Of a stretch of 47,231 nucleotides of DNA, positions 17,936 to 29,603 are shown piece after piece. The stretch is taken from assembly GCA_049305865.1 (NCBI GenBank), contig JBAQPP010000009.1, positions 1 to 47,231 on the forward strand, given 5' to 3'. Within the stretch, counting starts at the first letter, position 1. Each line of letters opens with the position of its first letter. Source of the stretch: UBA6263 sp049305865. Lineage in GTDB: Bacteria > Patescibacteriota > Gracilibacteria > Absconditabacterales > Absconditicoccaceae. A program made the translations under genes and the position numbers. The notes beneath the pieces were generated by a model that did not search any database, was not told the origin of the DNA, and was given only the letters and a program-made list of their open reading frames with translations.

Positions 17936-20788
17936 ATGGATATTAATGAATTTGAACTTCGTCATCGTGCTTACAAATGATTAAATTATAAATTTGGTAT
18001 AGATCGAGATAACGATACACTTTTACAATTAACAAAAATTACAAATAAAGGCACATTATCCAAAAAGCTTCAAGACCTAACTCCTGATGAACTACATGAA
18101 ATAACTATAGAAACATATACACAATACAAAAAAGACATAATCCAAAAATATAAAGATACAAAAGAGATATGATGAAATACTTTAGAGTTTTCAATTACAA
18201 CATATATAGAGCGTCTAGAATATGAAATGAAAGTAATCAAAGAGATGTGATTCAATTGATATTTCCTCATAGTTTCAGATTTTGTGCGTCGAGCAAAAAA
18301 AAATAATATAGTCGTCTGACCTTGAAGATGATCTGGAGCGTGATCATTATTAGCGCGACTTATAAGGATAACAGATATAGATCCGTTACCTTATGCACTA
18401 CTATTTGAAAGATTTCTAAATCCCGCACGTATATCTATGCCAGATTTTGATATTGATTTTGAAGATACCCAGAGATTCAAAGTAATAGAATATGTACAAC
18501 AAAAATACTGATCAGATAAAGTATCTTCTATATGAACATTTATGCAGATGGCTAGTAAAGCTGCATTCAAAGACGCAGCAAGAACACTTTGAGTACCATT
18601 CGAAAGATCAAATCAAATTTCAGCAATCATACCGGATAAAACATCTCTTGCAGACGCAATTAAAATGCAGGATGAAAACGAAGAACTCAAAAGTGCATAT
18701 AATTCTGATGAAAAGATTAAACAAGCAATAGATTTTGGATCTAAGTTAGAATGAAATATGAGACAATTGTGAGTGCATGCTTGTTGAATTATAATATCTC
18801 CAGAAAAAGTTACTACATATACTCCTACTCAATACATCAAAGAAGATGATAATACTCTAGTAAGCCAATACGATTGACCTACACTGGAAACTATATGAAT
18901 TCTTAAAATGGATTTTTTATGATTAAGGAATCTATCTGTAATCAAAAATTGTATCAAAATTATCAAAAAAAAACACGAAAAAGAAAACAAAGAATTACCC
19001 GATATATTTAAAGAATTTTTTAAAAATACATCATTTCAACCACCTATAGATGATAAGTATACCTATGATAAAGTTTTTAAAGAATGAGACACGACTGGTA
19101 TATTCCAATTTGAATGAAGTTGAATGAGAAAATTTCTTATTAAACTAGAACCCAATTCAATCAACGATTTGGTAGCTATGAACGCACTTTATCGTCCATG
19201 ACCTATGGAGTTTATCCCTACATATATAGATAGAAAACACTGAAAAGAGAAAGTAAATTATATGCATCCAGAACTAAAAGAAATATTGGAAAAAGAATAC
19301 TGAAATGATACTGTGATCCAAGAGTGAAAAAAATTAGAAGAAGATCTCAAACCTATCATGAATTTAACATATTGAATAGCTGTTTATCAAGAGCAACTTA
19401 TTTTTCTTGTCCAAGCAATGGCATGATTTTCTCTAGCCGAGGCTGATATGCTTAGAAGAGGAGTAGGTAAAAAGAAAAAAGATGTGATAGAAAAGATCAA
19501 AAAAGAGTTTATAAAAAGATGCAAAGATTATAAAGAATATAAAAAAGAAACCTCACAATTTATATACGAAAAAATGATAGAGCCAGCAGCGTTCTATTCT
19601 TTCAATAAATCACATTCAGTTTGTTATGCTATGATTGCATATCAGACAGCATATCTCAAAGCTCATTACCCAGTAGAATTTTATGCAGCCCTTATAAGGT
19701 CTGTTGAACAAGATACAGATGAACTTAGTAATTATATTTATGAAACACAACAGCATTGAATAAACGTTTTAGCTCCCAATATAAATTATTCATTCAATCA
19801 TGTAGCAGCTATATCAAATGAAATCAGATTATGATTTTTTTGCATTAAATGATTATGATTTGAAATATGAGAATCTTTCCAAGAAGAAAGAAAAAAGAAC
19901 TGACAATTTTCAAGTTTAGAAGATTTTCTAAAAAGATGCCAACCATCTATAAATAAAAAATCATTAGAATGACTCATCAAATCCTGAGCTTTAGATAATT
20001 TTTATGATCGTTGAACATTATTACAAAATGCTGAATATATTTTAGATCGGACCAAATCTTCTCAAAATGCTAATCAATGACTTTTCGGCATGGAAAATAT
20101 GGTAACCAAGCTTGAATTTAAAAATACTAAAGAAACCTCAATGATGGAAAAACTAATGATGGAACAAGAGGTTTTCAAAACATTTGTTTCTGCTAATCCA
20201 TTGGATGGATTATATTCTTATCTTAAAAAATTTTCATTTATATCACAGTTCCAAAATACAGAAAATTTTTGACCATTTATAATTACAGGATATATAAACG
20301 AAATTCAAAGAGCAAAAAAGAAATGATTTTTTATAAAAGTAGAAGATATTTCGGGTAAGATAGAGATATTTACCAAAGATGTTTTAGATTTTAAAAAATT
20401 CGATATTCTGATCATAAGCTGATACAAATGAAGATCAATAAGTATAGATAAAATCATCAAAACCTCACGTGACAATCTAGTAAAACAATCTTGAGAAAGA
20501 TATGATCCAGAAATGACCGTAGTAAAAGCAAAATGAATGAGATTTTGAGAAATGAAAAAAGCTTTAGAAGAAGTTAAAATAGAAAAACTTCCAGAATTAC
20601 CTACAGAAGATATACAAGAAGAAGAAAATCTATCATTCAAGTTGCCAGATAAAATAGAAAAAATAAACGAAATGATAACTATCATAAATGAATATAAATG
20701 AGATATACAAGTTCAAATATGAAACAAAGAAGTATCTTTAAATGAAGAATGATTACATAAAATTAAGGCTTTGTTACTTATTCATTAG
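17936..20788 (+). CDS. dnaE: DNA polymerase III alpha subunit lacking the PHP domain
   Basis: 950 residues. Replicative C-family polymerase. It begins directly at the segment equivalent to about residue 275 of E. coli DnaE; the ~270-residue N-terminal PHP domain is missing and no coding room exists upstream. Catalytic parts are intact: GYFLIVSDFVR-Trp(CGA)-AKK, GPGRGSGAGSL, the aspartates in PDFDIDF (Asp170, Asp172) and KMDFLGLRNL (Asp326), ALYRPGPMEF, MLRRGVGKKK, SFNKSHSVCYAMIAYQT. Residues ~770-860 look like the OB fold (FIITGYINEIQRAKKKGFF). The E. coli Trp in 'QWAK' is CGA here. Start: first ATG after the terminator; a PHP region could only be a separate gene elsewhere. Confidence 0.95.
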
Positions 20789-20810
20789 TTTTAATCTTTT
20801 ATTTTACCAA

Positions 20811-21650
20811 ATGCTTTCTCAGATTTTAAAAGAGTTTTGATTATCAGAAAAAGAATCTAATGTATATTTATCATGTTTAGAATTAGGTCATGCACCAGTA
20901 AGTTCTATAGCAAGAAATATCAATGAAAATAGAGTAACTACTTATTCTATTCTAAGAAATCTAGTTAAAATCTGAATAGCTCAAACTATTATAAAAAATA
21001 AATCAACATACTACAGCGTAATCTCTCCAGATAAATTATTGAAAATGCGAGAAACTAAATGTGAAAATCTAAAAGCTAAGTTACCAGAATTTATGGCAAT
21101 TGCACACAAATTCGACAACAAACCTCAAGTAAAGTTTTTTGAGTGATTAGAGTGATTAAAACAGCTTTATGAAGATATGTTATCATCAAATACTGAACCA
21201 ATACACGCTTTTTTATGAATATGATCTGCTTCTCAAAATCTATTAAACTACCTAAATTTGCATTTTTTACCAGAAAGGATTAAAATTTGATTACATGCAA
21301 AAGTCTTGCTTTGTAATGAAGAAAAAAAGAAGGACTATCCAGCTTATACTTCATCTAGGAAGTTTTTAACTGAACACAAAGTGCTAAGTTTTGATTTCGT
21401 TAAATTATACAACGAAATTAATATTTACGGCAACGACAAAATTTCGCTAGTGATGTTTTCTGAAGATGAAATGTCAGGACTTATAATTCAAAGTAAAAAA
21501 CTGCATGATACACTCAAATGAATATTTGATTTAGCACGGTTTGTAGCAGATCAAAAATGCTTTCAACAGAAAAAAGAGACAAAACAGAAATCTTCTCTAC
21601 AAAAGAAAGAGAAGAAATCATCCAAAAAATCTTCTCCAAAAAAGAAATAG
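20811..21650 (+). CDS. TrmB-family transcriptional regulator
   Basis: 279 residues. The first ~75 form the winged-helix of TrmB regulators (FGLSEKESNVYLSCLELG, SSIARNINENRVTTYSILRNL, and a YYSVISPDKLL wing/linker). A phospholipase-D-like sensor region begins VKFFEGLEGLKQLYEDML, the typical 'yeG.egik.~y.d.L' pattern. The last ~30 residues are almost pure Lys/Ser/Gln and overlap the next gene out of frame by 94 bases. TrmB proteins bind sugars or other small ligands and repress or activate transport genes; here it might control the downstream gene or the liv-type genes, but no operator is seen. Confidence 0.8.
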
Positions 21651-23869
21651 ATTCAGCTTTTTTGTATAAATGAAATGGATGAGACTTTTATAATAAAATA
21701 TTACAATCAGGTAAATACCTAGCATATAACCAAGAATTAGAATTAATAGATAAACACAGACAAGAGTTACAAAAATACATTAAAAAATATATTACTGATA
21801 TATGATGTGGTAACTGAGAAAAAGCTATCCATTTATTAGAAAACGATAGTTCAATAAATGATATTTTTTATGTTGCTTCAGATTATAGTGCAAGTATGAT
21901 AGAAGCTACAGAAACTAATATCAATATGAAATTACCAGATATAAAGATGGGGAATCATCAAATCATGAGATGATGAAATGAATTATTTACAAACAGTCTA
22001 GATAATAATACTTACCTACGATTATGATGTACAATATGAAACTTAGCAAACAAACAAGAAATCGTAAATCAAATAAAAAATATGAATAATAGTTGAACAT
22101 TAAAATGAAATAAAATAATTTTTAGTTATTTTGATATACCTCAAACACCACAAGAATTAGATCAAACAACATCATTATATAAAAATAAAGAATGAAAAGA
22201 TTTTATCCTTAATTGACTTAAAAATCTTTGAATAGATACAAATAAATTTGAACATATAGTAGATTATAACCCCAATGATAATTGTATATATATATGAGCA
22301 CAAGCTAAAGAAGATTATGAAATTATTATGACTAACTGAAGAAATATTAAAATAAAACAATGAGAAAAATATTATGTACATAAATCAAAAAGATTTAATT
22401 TGGAAGAAATAAATCAAATTCTAAAACAATCTTGAGCAAAGATTGAAAAACATATTTGAGAAGATTGAATATCTCTAATTATAGCTCAAAAAGATCCTAA
22501 ATATTACAAAAAAACATTGAAAATAATATGACTCACATCATTAGTTATATTGTGAATATTATGATGAGCTATATGATACAAAACTATAGAAAATTACAAA
22601 AAGAAAGAAAGAACCCAAGAAATCGCAAAAGAAAAAATAGAAAAATATGACATAAATTTTAGATTAGATTGACATAAAACACGAAATATAACAAGTCTAG
22701 AAGAGAAAGAACATTATTTACAAAACATAGCACAATCTTTTTCATCTGCATATTGAACATGAGAATTGAACTATCAAGATATATATTGCATGATAATAGA
22801 TTCTTACTGACCAAATTCATTTACATATCAAACATACTGAAAAGATAAATTTCAAAAATTTAATTTTATAAATAGGCAATTAATAGCAGATAATGAAGTA
22901 GAATTACAAAACAGCTGAATAGATTTAGAACCATACAAAGGCTTATCAGAATACGAAGATGCTTTAATAAATTCACGACTAGATACTACAAATATACAAG
23001 CAAAATATTCAGACGCAGAACAACATCGATGATGACAAATTTGAAACCCTGCAGAAATAAATAAAATATGAGAATATACTACCATACATTGAACAGTTTA
23101 CGAAATATGATATATTACTAGGAATCGTGATTTTTGAAAGAATTCATGAAGTATATATTCTTGAGATTTTTCCATGTGAAAATATAAAAAATATATATTA
23201 GCAAAAATAAAATATGACAAAGATCTATGAATTAGCGATAAATTTTCTATAAAAAATGCAAAGTATGTATGCGAAGACTATTTTTTATGGACAAGACCAC
23301 AAATACAGACTACCTACGATATAATCAAAATATGTTGCAAAATTGAAAGTGCAGAATGATATTATACAGAACAACAAATAGATGAAGTCCAGGAATTAAT
23401 ATTAAATTATTTCATAAAAAATAAGATTTCTAGAGGTATGGCGTCCAAGTATTTAGAAGATATATATCCACCAGATTTATTGGATTTTGTATACAACAAA
23501 TTATTAAAAGATGAAGCAAAAAGATTAAAAGAAATATGAATAAATCCCGTTCCATATAGCATATTTTACGAATTTATAGATGCTTTTCAAAATACTCAAG
23601 AATATCGAGATTTATGAAATGAAGCTAGATGAAAAAATGACTTTTTAGTCCCAACTCACAAAGATTTATCTAAATACAATGAAAAATATATTTGAGAATA
23701 TATAGACCAAGAATGAAATTCATTCGGAGTATCATATATTACAGTAGAATGAAAAAGATATATAATTGCTAATGAAAGAAATGATAAATATTCAAACTGA
23801 GAATCATGTATAATTTATTGAACTCAAGTACGAGAAGATTTTCAAAAAAATATATTAAATAAAAAGTAA
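21557..23869 (+). CDS. EgtD-like methyltransferase fused to TM helix and unknown C-terminal domain
   Basis: 770 residues. Residues ~30-310 resemble the histidine-specific SAM methyltransferase family (EgtD): LYKGNGGDFYNKILQSGKYL (like 'YDe.Gs.LFe.I..l.EYY'), SAM motif DIGCGNGEKAIHLL (~80), DYSASMIEAT, and LGCTIGN (~156), a family hallmark. A basic stretch (DPKYYKKT) then leads into one TM helix (~318-338), followed by ~430 residues with no recognised family. Topology inferred: cytoplasmic enzyme, outside C-terminal part. EgtD makes hercynine; whether this copy methylates histidine, a peptide or another amine is open. Its start overlaps the TrmB gene by 94 bases, implying coupling. Confidence 0.72.
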
Positions 23870-23874
23870 TAATA

Positions 23875-23904
23875 ATGTAGAAAATATCCTACTACACTTT
23901 ATTA
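23875..23904 (+). repeat. 30-base hairpin repeat, copy 1
   Basis: TGTAG...CTACA hairpin followed by CTTTATTA, 5 bases after the stop of the preceding gene. Its first 10 and last 14 bases are identical to 29500-29529, which also follows a stop codon closely. It may be a shared 3' processing or regulatory element. Confidence 0.5.
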
Positions 23905-23907
23905 AAC

Positions 23908-23937
23908 AATAGCATTGAAAAAATATGCTATTTTTTT
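23908..23937 (+). terminator. Terminator after the EgtD-like fusion gene
   Basis: AATAGCAT/ATGCTATT perfect 8-bp stem (23908-23915 with 23925-23932) and T run. Confidence 0.88.
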
Positions 23938-23995
23938 ATTGTACAATCGTTTTAAAAAATGTCAATAAACTTTTATCAGCTAAAAAAGCTTAAAA

Positions 23996-25147
23996 ATGAA
24001 AAAGACAATTTCAATTTTATTAAGTGGTATCGTATTGTTATCCACACTATCTTGATGTACAGATACATCTACACAGACCAAAGATCAATGACTGCAAACT
24101 TATAAAATTTGAGTCATAGCTCCATTATCTGGCCCAGCAGCAAATTACTGAGAAGATGCTGTAAATGCATACAAATTTATAGCAAATAAATTTAATGCGG
24201 AAAATTCTGGTAAAATTCATATTGAACTAATATTCGAAGATGGGAAATGTGAATGAAAATCAGCAACAAGCGCAGCTCAAAAACTTATATCTATAGATAA
24301 AGTCCAAGTCATTGTATGATGATTTTGTTCTGCAGAAACTATTGCTGCAGGTGCAATTGCTCAACCAAACAAGGTAGTTATGCTATCTCCAGTATCTAGT
24401 TCTCCAGATATATCTAATATAGGAGAATATATATTTAGGTTTTATAATGATGCAGACGTCACAAAAAAGTTAACTAATCATATAAAAGAGTATTGATCTA
24501 ATAAAATTTTTGTATTAGCTGAGAATACTGATTTTTCAGTAGGGTTTATTAAATGATTAAAAGAAAATTTTACAGGTGAAGTAGAAACACAAATGTTTCA
24601 AAAAGATGAGAAAGATTTTTTGATGATAGCTAAACAGATAAAAGCAAAAATAAAAGAATCTGATTTTATCGTTTTCTTACCTAGCAGTGATTCAAGCACT
24701 ATATGAATAGTAGAAGCATTCGATAAAGAATCAATTCTTTCGATGATGAAATGAAAAATCGTTTCCAATGAAATAGTAAATTCAGCTACAAGTTATGAAA
24801 CGCTATGATCTAAATTAAATGGTATCAAAACAACTCAATTAATAAATCTCTGATCCTTAGCAAGCTCTGCAAAGATATTAACAGAAGAAATGCTAAAAAA
24901 TTTCAGCATCAATACAGATCCATTATTTAGTGTTCTGGAAGCAGATGCTATGTCATTGGCAATCAAAGCTATTGTAAAAGCTGGAAATGATTGAACAGCA
25001 ATAAAAGACTATTTCACTAGTTTCAATAGTGATAGTCAAATTAAATGATATTTTGGAAACTATTATTTTACTCCACAAAGAGACGCTCATTGATTAAGTT
25101 TCTTAGTCTATGAAATACAAGACTGACAGTTGGTTAATTGAAAATAA
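23996..25147 (+). CDS. Branched-chain amino acid-type ABC substrate-binding lipoprotein, copy 1
   Basis: 383 residues. Lipobox LSGC near residue 21. The mature part is a type I periplasmic-binding fold (LivK/Peripla_BP_6): KIGVIAPLSGPAANYGEDAVNAY, EDGKCEGKSATSAAQKLI, VGGFCSAETIAAGAIAQ, then YIFRFYNDADVTKKL. The strand-turn SGPAANYGED is the ligand-site signature. It would be anchored outside the membrane and feed the LivH/LivM permease encoded downstream. Ligand is probably an amino acid or small amide, unproven. First of three paralogues. Confidence 0.9.
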
Positions 25148-25170
25148 ATTTTATATTATAATCTAATAAA

Positions 25171-25362
25171 ATGCCTTCAATCCAAATATTAAAAGATACA
25201 ATCAAACCAGAATACTTAGAACAAATAAAAACAAGTAAATCAAAAATTCAAGATTGAATTGATAAATTTAAAGAAGAAACATTACAAACGATAGAAAAAA
25301 CATTTTGAATTAGACCAAATCTAGAAGATCCAAGATTATCCGAAGCCGCTAAACAAATTTAA
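25171..25362 (+). CDS. Small hypothetical protein between binding lipoproteins
   Basis: 63 residues, charged and helical (YLEQIKTSKSKIQDGIDKFK), with no signal peptide or membrane segment. Two TGA codons are in frame. Not recognised. Spaced 23 bases from the gene before and 21 from the gene after on the same strand, which supports it being real and part of the transporter operon. Confidence 0.6.
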
Positions 25363-25383
25363 TTTATAATAAATAATAAAACA

Positions 25384-26565
25384 ATGATTTATACTAAAAA
25401 TATTTATACTACAAGTATTTATACTGTAAGTAAGAAACTTCTAAGCCTAATGTTGGCTTTGTTTGTACTTATTTGACTAAGCTGATGTACAACAAACAAT
25501 CAATCCACAGAAATTAAAACAGTAAAAATCTGAGTCATAGCACCTTTATCTTGACCTGCCGCATGACCATGAGAAGATATGATCTCAATTTACAAAATGG
25601 CAGTAGATGAGTTTAATACTCAAAATACCAACACTAATATCCAGCTTATTATAGAAGATGGCAAATGCTCGGGTAAAGATGCAACATCTGCTACACAAAA
25701 ACTTATTAACATAGATAAGATAGATATACTTTTTGGTTGAGTATGTTCCTCAGAAGTAATCGCGTCAGCACAAATAACTCAACCATTAAAAATATTAAAT
25801 TTCTCAGCAGCATGATCATCACCACTGATAAGTAAAATAGGGGATTATGTATTTAGATTCTATAATGATTTAGATGATGCAAAATTTCTAACAAAATATA
25901 TTCAAGAAAAATGAATATCAAAAGTATGATTAATCTATGAAAATAGCGACTATGCAATCTCCTATCAAGACACTTTCAAAAAATTATTTTCCGGAAATAT
26001 TGTATTTGAAAAAAAATATAATAGTGATGAAAAGGATTTTAATATTATTATCAAAAGTATTCAAAAAGATTTACCAAATATAGAAAAACTTATCTTAATA
26101 CCACAAACAGATACAAGTTTTATAAGTATCATTAAATCATTGGATAAATACTGAGACATCAAAAAAAACTGACCCAAAATTATGGTTTCATCTATTGCTC
26201 GAACAAATACAACTTTTGAAAGCATACCAAATTTAATCGAATGAATATCTTCAGTAATGTTGCCAGATTATTGAATACTATGAGACCAATCTGAAAATTT
26301 TATAAATAACTTAAAACTAAATTATACACTTAAAAGCAATGCATTATATGCTGTATTTTTTAAAGAATCAATAGATCTAATCTTGCGCGCAATACAAGAT
26401 TGAAACTACAATTCAGATACTATTAAAAAATATATTACAAATTTTGGACCACAAAATCTAATTAATGGATATCGATGAAAATATTATTTTACGGGAAGTG
26501 ATACTATATGATTAAAAATGATTATTCAGCAAATTCAAAGCTGAACATTAGTTACAATACAATAA
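25384..26565 (+). CDS. Branched-chain amino acid-type ABC substrate-binding lipoprotein, copy 2
   Basis: 393 residues. Same fold as copies 1 and 3: lipobox LSGC (~33-36), KIGVIAPLSGPAAGPGEDM, EDGKCSGKDATSATQKLI, YVFRFYNDLDDAKFL. The ligand loop differs (AAGPGED against AANYGED), suggesting a different ligand. Its first 15 codons include three repeats of an ATTTATACT-type unit and a signal sequence very close at DNA level to copy 3. Copy 3 also differs in losing the Cys pair present in copies 1 and 2 (GKC...CSAE/CSSE). Confidence 0.9.
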
Positions 26566-26591
26566 ATATTTATAAACTAATATAATAAACA

Positions 26592-27758
26592 ATGATTTAC
26601 ACTGCAAATATTTATACTGTAAGTAAGAAACTTCTAAGCTTGATATTAGCTATATTTGTACTTATTTGACTAAGCGGATGTACTACAGACAATCAATCCC
26701 CAAAGATAAAAACAATTAAAATCTGAGTTATAGCTCCATTATCATGACCGGCTGCAAATTATTGAGAAGATGCTGTAAATGCTTACCAAATGGTGGCTGA
26801 TAATTTTAATAATAAAAATTCAAATATCAAAATACAATTAGTAATAGAGGATGATAAAGCAAATCCTAAAGATGCAGTCAGTGCAGCACAGAAATTAATC
26901 ACCGTAGACTGAGTAAAAGTCATTGTTTGACCTCTATTTTCTGCTCCAACCGTACCAGTATCAATATTAGCACAACAAAGCAATATCATATTACTTACAC
27001 CTACAGCTAGCGCAGCAAGTATTTCCAATTTAGGAAAATATATTTATAGATTTTGGAATGATGAATTTGCTACAAAGCTAGTTTCAAAGTATCTTAATAA
27101 ACAAAAAATAAAAGATATAGTTTATATATGAGAAAATACAGATTCTGGTATAGATTATTATAAATGATTAGAGAAATATTTCTCATGAAATATAACAAAA
27201 TTAATATATCCACCTGACGAAAAAGATTTTGCGGCTTTTGCAAAACAAATAAATTCTGCATCCCAAGATGCTTGATACTTAGTTTTTTTTCCAGCAAGTG
27301 ATGTAACTGCAGTATCAGCAATCAAAGCCATGAAAAAAGAATGACTTCTAGAAAGGTTTGAAAATAGGATTTTGACTAATGAAATAATAATAAACGACTC
27401 AGCAATCAGCCAATTATGAAGCCTAGTAGAATGATTCAAAACAGCAACTTTTGCCTTAACACTCAAAACTCCAGATATAGCAGAAAACTTCATAGCTCAA
27501 TTTAAACAAAAATACGAAATGAAATGAGCTCCATATCTACTTTTACTTGAAGCAGAATGATTATCCTTAGTTATAGATACAATACAAAAAGTATGAAATG
27601 ACCCAACCGCTATAAGTATTGCTCTAGATAAGATAAATTCTTCCAATCCTAGAGAATGACTATTTGGTAAATATTACTTCGATAATAATGGTGACGCATT
27701 ATGATTAGATTTTGTCTTACAATCAATCATCAATTGAGAAACTCAAATCATCCAATAA
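26592..27758 (+). CDS. Branched-chain amino acid-type ABC substrate-binding lipoprotein, copy 3
   Basis: 388 residues. Lipobox LSGC, KIGVIAPLSGPAANYGEDAVNAY (identical to copy 1 in this stretch), VIVGPLFSAPTVPVSILAQQ, YIYRFWNDEFATKLVSKYL. It lacks the two Cys that copies 1 and 2 share (EDDKAN in place of EDGKC; LFSAPT in place of CSAET), so a disulfide in the first lobe may be missing. Immediately precedes the permease gene livH with a 44-base gap carrying a TTTCACATTT repeat. Confidence 0.9.
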
Positions 27759-27802
27759 TTCTGAATTTTTTTATTTCACATTTATAATTTCACATTTCTT
27801 TA

Positions 27803-28624
27803 ATGGATATCCAATACATCCTATTAAATACAGTTATCTATGGTATCATAGCTCTCGTAATAGCAAATTTTTTCTCATTTGGGAAAATGCTAAACATGAG
27901 TATCTGATGATTTATGGTGATGGGATGATATATCATTTATAGTTTAATCGCACATTGAATTTCAATCGAAACATTAATAATTTTAATTTGATTTATATTA
28001 TTATTTATTTTAATCAATCGAGCAATATTCAAATTTTTTCCTCATGATAAACAAAAAGACCACGTAGGAGTGATCGCAACATTGGGGATCAGTATTATTT
28101 TGGAGAATCTCACAAACTATATTTACGGACCCAATTCGATTAACCTAAATATAATCAACTTCAATCGACAGATACTGCTAATAATATTCATCATATTATT
28201 TGGATTATTCTATTATATATTCAAACACACATTGCTTGGAGCGATGCTCAGAGGAATAGAGGAGAGCAGCAAAACTGTTAGAAGTTTGGGGATTAAATCA
28301 AATAAAATTTTACAACTTCTATTCCTCTGAATGCTTATCCTATTACTTATAATAGCTTTTATTATCTTAAATGAATCCAATCTTAGAGCCTCTGACTGAA
28401 TATTCTATCTAATCAAATGAATCTGAATCATGATACTAGTCTGAATATCAAAGAAAGAATATATGCTATTTGGAGCCTTACTTTATGTTTTAATGGAATA
28501 TCTATTATTCATCCAAATCTGATTACCAATCTCTTATAAAGAAACATTAATTCTAATAGTTATTTTATCAGTATTGCTTTTTAGACCTCAGTGACTTTTT
28601 AGTTTTAGAAATAGAAAAATTTAA
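27803..28624 (+). CDS. livH: Branched-chain amino acid-type ABC permease LivH
   Basis: 273 residues with about eight hydrophobic helices. LivH features: LNTVIYGIIALVIANFFSFG at the N-terminus, HVGVIATLGISIILENL (like 'gtiglSlilqn'), and the coupling segment LGAMLRGIEESSKTVRSLGI before a final LLFRPQGLF (family 'vLl.rPqGLfG'). Forms the membrane channel with LivM. Its stop is followed by the livM ATG after one base. Confidence 0.92.
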
Positions 28625-28625
28625 A

Positions 28626-29495
28626 ATGCAATTTGCAATCCATATAGCTATCTCAGCAATTATTTTTGCAATTCTAACAAGTGGATTTAGGTTCTTCATT
28701 AAACTCAGATGAACTATAGATTTTTCTTATCTAGCAATAGTCATATTCGCTAGTTATTCTTCAGCATTATTAAATATCCACTTCTGATTGGGCATATTAG
28801 TTTCTATTATTTTATCATTTGCCTTATCAATATTATTTACATTCTTGGTATTATTTCTTTCATCCAAGCTCAACGATGTATATTTTTCCATAGGTACATT
28901 GGCACTTTACATATTAGCTTATCAACTAGCCTATAATATGGAAGGCATCACTGGAGGAGCACTTGGATTATCATGAATTTCTAGAAATCTAATTGGATCT
29001 ATGATGGTTACAAGTTTATCAAGTTATCTAATACTATCACTTATTATCCTGATTTTACTTTTTACTTTTTTATTCTTCTTCAAGAAATCATACTTTTATA
29101 AAGTACTTACTTGACGAGGGGAGAATGAAATAGTAGTCAAATCATTATGAACTAAAATACTTAAGTACAAATTTGTAATGATATTGATCACTACATTTCT
29201 CGCAGCAGTATGATGATGACTTTATACATTTTATTATCTCTATATAGATCCATCAAGTTTCCGACTAAGTATGTTAATACTATTGGTAGTCATATGATTT
29301 ATATCATACAAATACAACGACCGGGGTATATTATTCACTTCTATGATTGTAATGTTTGCATATGAATATCTAAGATTTTTCAAGGTTGTAGATCCTAGTA
29401 AAATAGGGTATTTTAGAGAGATGATATTTTGAATCATTGTAATCATAGTAGCATTTATCGTCTTTAGAAAGACCAGTTTTGGTAGAGAAAACTAG
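28626..29495 (+). CDS. livM: Branched-chain amino acid-type ABC permease LivM
   Basis: 289 residues, eight or nine hydrophobic helices. LivM marks: VYFSIGTLALYILAYQLAYNM, then EGITGGALGLS (family 'tgG..Gl'), a coupling loop GENEIVVKSLGT (family 'reNe.aA.alGi') and GGGLYTFYYLYIDPSSF (family 'aGaLya.~~~.v.P..f'). Translationally close to livH (1-base gap). No LivF-type ATPase gene follows; the single ATPase is at 30590 after an unknown gene. Confidence 0.9.
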
Positions 29496-29499
29496 TCAT

Positions 29500-29529
29500 A
29501 TGTAGAAAAGTATTTACTACACTTTATTA
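29500..29529 (+). repeat. 30-base hairpin repeat, copy 2
   Basis: Second copy of the element at 23875-23904, here 4 bases after the livM stop. Only the middle six bases differ, while the TGTAG/CTACA arms and the CTTTATTA tail are kept. Confidence 0.5.
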
Positions 29530-29603
29530 TTGACATCTATTGAAACTAATATCTAATAATATATTGTAGGATTGTCAATATTTAGAACTTAAAATATCAA
29601 ACA

